Positions 61,970 to 64,000 of a stretch of 64,000 nucleotides of DNA are shown in pieces (position 1 is the first letter of the stretch; every line of letters begins with the position of its first letter). The stretch lies in the NCBI RefSeq assembly GCF_009864005.1, contig NZ_WEZQ01000005.1, positions 1-64,000 on the forward strand. The letters run 5' to 3'. A model generated the notes under the pieces. That model did not search any database. It saw nothing but the letters and a program-made list of their open reading frames with translations, and was not told the origin of the DNA. The stretch comes from Furfurilactobacillus milii (GTDB lineage: Bacteria > Bacillota > Bacilli > Lactobacillales > Lactobacillaceae). Both the position numbers and the translations under genes were made by a program.

Positions 61970-62489
61970 CGTGTCGTAGTGATTTAAGGCTGATTAATGC
62001 CAGTGCACTGAACATTGAAATCAACGAATTTTGTTAATGACAATGTTGATTATGAAGACGCTGATAAAAGCTTCTTTCCGTGGCCTTAACCACAGATTGT
62101 GTAAATGCACTGGTTATGCCTTAAAAACGCATATTGTATGGTGCAATTTTTATTCATGAGTTAGGTAGACCACTTTAGATAATTGACACTGTTGCTAAAT
62201 ATTTAGGTGCCGCTACGCAAGGAGAAGTAACATTTTAAGCGCATTAGCAGAAGGCACACTTGTCGAATTTTGCTTTTAAATGTATATAACAATAACCCAT
62301 TTTAAATAGTGATGTGCTGCCTATAATAGTTCTGCACAGCGCCTATTATTGATTGACACATTTTTATTTTCAATTCATATAAAATTGAGGTTTCCGTTTG
62401 GTTAAAGGGCTGTTATACTACACATATGACATGCTTAAACTTTTCTTAATGTTTTGAGCATAATTCAGACTACATGGGAAGTGCTGAGA
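61970..62489. other. 520-base gap
   Basis: No credible gene. A short frame near 62178-62239 reads IIDTVAKYLGAATQGEVTF before a stop and might be a relic, but it has no start or ribosome site. Promoter-like TTGACA (about 62352) and TATAAA/TTATACTA boxes lie before the LysM gene. Confidence 0.5.
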
Positions 62490-64000
62490 ATGGGAACAGA
62501 ACAAAGTAATCGTGTTCTGGCTGCGATTGGGGCCGTTAGTGCCATTTTAGCAGCTGGTGGATCATCAGTATTTGCATCACAAATCAAGGCGCAAAAAAAC
62601 GACGTACCGTTAGGTTATACGCGACACACGCATGTGCCACTACAATCGATAGAAACCTTAAATAAGGTTAAGGACGGTGCTGATCGTCAAACTTCTGTCA
62701 TTTACAAGGGACATAATGCTGCACTGGACAACGTTAAAGTTCAAACAATGCAACCAGTTTTACGCACCGTCAACGTCCAAACGTCGCAACAGCATACATA
62801 TGCAGTTAAAACCGGGGACAGTTTATGGTCGATTGCGGCCGCAGAGGACACCACTGTTGATGAACTGATGGCCAATAACCAACTCACTAGTTCTATTATT
62901 CACGTTGGTCAGAAGCTGTCCTTGGAGGCTTTGCAACCAACAAGTAGTGAAGCGTCAACAATGGATGCGTCGGCAGCGCCAAGTGAGGATAACAATACTC
63001 TCCAAACGCTCAACCTTGTGTCTGCAGTTGATACTAAAGTTGATCAAACCAAAGATGATAACGTCGTGCAAAGTGATGTTAAGTCAACCTCAACCGACCA
63101 AGTCGCTAATGCTAGTGCGGACAGTTTGAGTTCAACGGTTGTTACTTCTGCTGCGACATCAGCGACTGATTCGGTGTCTGTGTTATCTGCAAGCAAAAGT
63201 AAAGCCACGACATCTATAGCACCTACAAGCCAACAGACTAAGGCTGTTACGACTAACAATGTCATCTCAACTTTGGCAGCAGACAAAACGGTAACATCTC
63301 ACGTTAGTTCAACAGCTACTTCAACACAGACCGCGACATTGAGCTCTTCAAAAGTAACGACCAGCAGTGCGGCAACGTCCGTTTCCAGTTCGACGTCGCA
63401 GTTGAAGAGTCAATCTAATAGTGACGTTTCAAACGTCGTAACATCCAATGCGACAACTAAGCGGGCGGTTTCCGTTTCTTCACAAGCAGCACCTGCTTCG
63501 TCGGCAGCTGTTCGGTCAACGCCTGATCAAGCATCGACGTCTACCCAAATGGATGAACCGGCCCAACCAACTAAGTCACAAGCTGCTGCAACGGAAGTCA
63601 GTGCGGCACCAACGCCATCTCAACCAAATTACACGGCGGATCAGTCAACACGGACAAAAGTTGTCCAGACTGCTGTTGATTATCAGAATCAACAAGTGCC
63701 ATACGTTTGGGGTGGTGCATCAACTCAAGGTGCTGATTGTTCAGGACTTGTTCAACAGGCTTACGCATCGGCTGGTGTTTCGTTGCCGCACAATACTGTC
63801 GCGCAGGAGGCGTACTTTAACGCTCAACCTGTTAACGCCGCTCAGCCAGGTGATGTTTTGTTCTGGGGGCCACAGGGTGCAACTTACCACAACGCCATTG
63901 CAATTGGTGATAGTCAGTACATTGCCGCGCCTGAACCAGGTAAAAACGTGCAAACGTATACGATGGATGGTCAAAACTTTATGCCGAGTTTCTCGGGGAG
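62490..64000 (+). CDS. Secreted LysM-NlpC/P60 peptidoglycan hydrolase (3' end outside window)
   Basis: At least 503 residues, running off the end. A signal peptide (1-29, ending SSVFA), a LysM cell-wall-binding domain at 103-145 (TYAVKTGDSLWSIA), a Ser/Thr/Ala-rich linker of about 240 residues and an NlpC/P60 domain from about 390 with catalytic Cys417 in ADCSG and His467 in YHNAIAIG. Such proteins cleave gamma-D-Glu-diamino acid bonds in peptidoglycan during growth. The third catalytic position reads QYIAAPEPG, as commonly seen in lactobacillar members. ATG at 62490 has only a modest ribosome site. Confidence 0.9.
   Translation, partial: MGTEQSNRVLAAIGAVSAILAAGGSSVFASQIKAQKNDVPLGYTRHTHVPLQSIETLNKVKDGADRQTSVIYKGHNAALDNVKVQTMQPVLRTVNVQTSQQHTYAVKTGDSLWSIAAAEDTTVDELMANNQLTSSIIHVGQKLSLEALQPTSSEASTMDASAAPSEDNNTLQTLNLVSAVDTKVDQTKDDNVVQSDVKSTSTDQVANASADSLSSTVVTSAATSATDSVSVLSASKSKATTSIAPTSQQTKAVTTNNVISTLAADKTVTSHVSSTATSTQTATLSSSKVTTSSAATSVSSSTSQLKSQSNSDVSNVVTSNATTKRAVSVSSQAAPASSAAVRSTPDQASTSTQMDEPAQPTKSQAAATEVSAAPTPSQPNYTADQSTRTKVVQTAVDYQNQQVPYVWGGASTQGADCSGLVQQAYASAGVSLPHNTVAQEAYFNAQPVNAAQPGDVLFWGPQGATYHNAIAIGDSQYIAAPEPGKNVQTYTMDGQNFMPSFSG

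Noticed and set aside
62178-62239. Pseudogene fragment before the LysM gene
   Set aside because: Only about 20 codons are open and no family could be recognised.
63020-63640. Repeat array in the Ser/Thr-rich linker of the LysM protein
   Set aside because: The composition is biased but no periodic unit is visible; it is an ordinary low-complexity cell-wall linker.

Overview
The window looks like chromosomal DNA of a heterofermentative lactic acid bacterium (Lactobacillaceae). Supporting signs are an agmatine deiminase cluster with a second aguA-like gene as in Levilactobacillus brevis, two Lactobacillus-type ornithine decarboxylases, an alcohol dehydrogenase very like the R-specific enzyme of L. 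brevis, a His T-box, cre-like catabolite-repression boxes and AT-rich Gram-positive signals. I make no species call. No rRNA, tRNA, CRISPR array, prophage or intact insertion sequence was seen.

Layout. (1) 1-2700: argS, whose start codon is not apparent, and a GyrI-like protein. (2) 2.8-15.3 kb: a sugar or sugar-acid utilisation locus. A divergent LacI-family repressor faces two YhcH/YiaL-type anomerase-like proteins, an MFS transporter, two TIM-barrel epimerase-like proteins, an orphan galactitol-type EIIC, a lactonase-like amidohydrolase, a 2-hydroxyacid dehydrogenase, a cytoplasmic FG-GAP-like protein, an FGGY kinase and an L-ribulose-5-phosphate 4-epimerase. Five 14-bp palindromes, consensus GTTRANCGNTTAAC, lie upstream of three transcription units in this block and nowhere else that I saw. 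The last three enzymes lead from an L-pentulose to D-xylulose 5-phosphate, the phosphoketolase substrate. The entry substrate is unknown. (3) 15.4-22.2 kb: agmatine to putrescine with ATP gain (ptcA, aguD, aguA, arcC), then a second aguA-like gene lacking two catalytic residues and an RpiR regulator. (4) 22.3-31.3 kb: small oxidoreductases and hypothetical genes (three PNPOx-fold proteins, an SDR alcohol dehydrogenase, a nitroreductase, a DUF1659/DUF2922 group, a pyridoxal kinase). (5) 31.4-49.4 kb: a second putrescine island. LacI regulator, odc1, potE, a ThiD/PdxK-like kinase, MFS, a PNPOx protein, a ywlG/ECF-S pair, T-box-hisS, then a convergent PRD-type regulator and odc2, a basic amino acid permease and a second ywlG/ECF-S pair. 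(6) 49.7-59.6 kb: organic acid metabolism: AEC permease, 2-hydroxyacid dehydrogenase, CitA/CitB-type two-component system, malic enzyme/CitM-like protein, citX and citG, with a thioredoxin, an alpha/beta hydrolase and an OsmC protein between them. (7) 59.7-64 kb: small membrane protein, LytTR-DUF3021 pair, second SDR, and a secreted LysM-NlpC/P60 hydrolase cut by the window end.

Together the window is mostly accessory metabolism for acid and energy stress: three routes that consume protons or yield ATP (agmatine deimination, ornithine decarboxylation twice, probable malate or oxaloacetate decarboxylation), vitamin B6 kinases next to PLP-dependent decarboxylases, and alternative carbon use under catabolite control. 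The strongest candidate for something undescribed is region 2, whose operators, orphan EIIC, FG-GAP-like protein and absent decarboxylase fit no sugar pathway I know.
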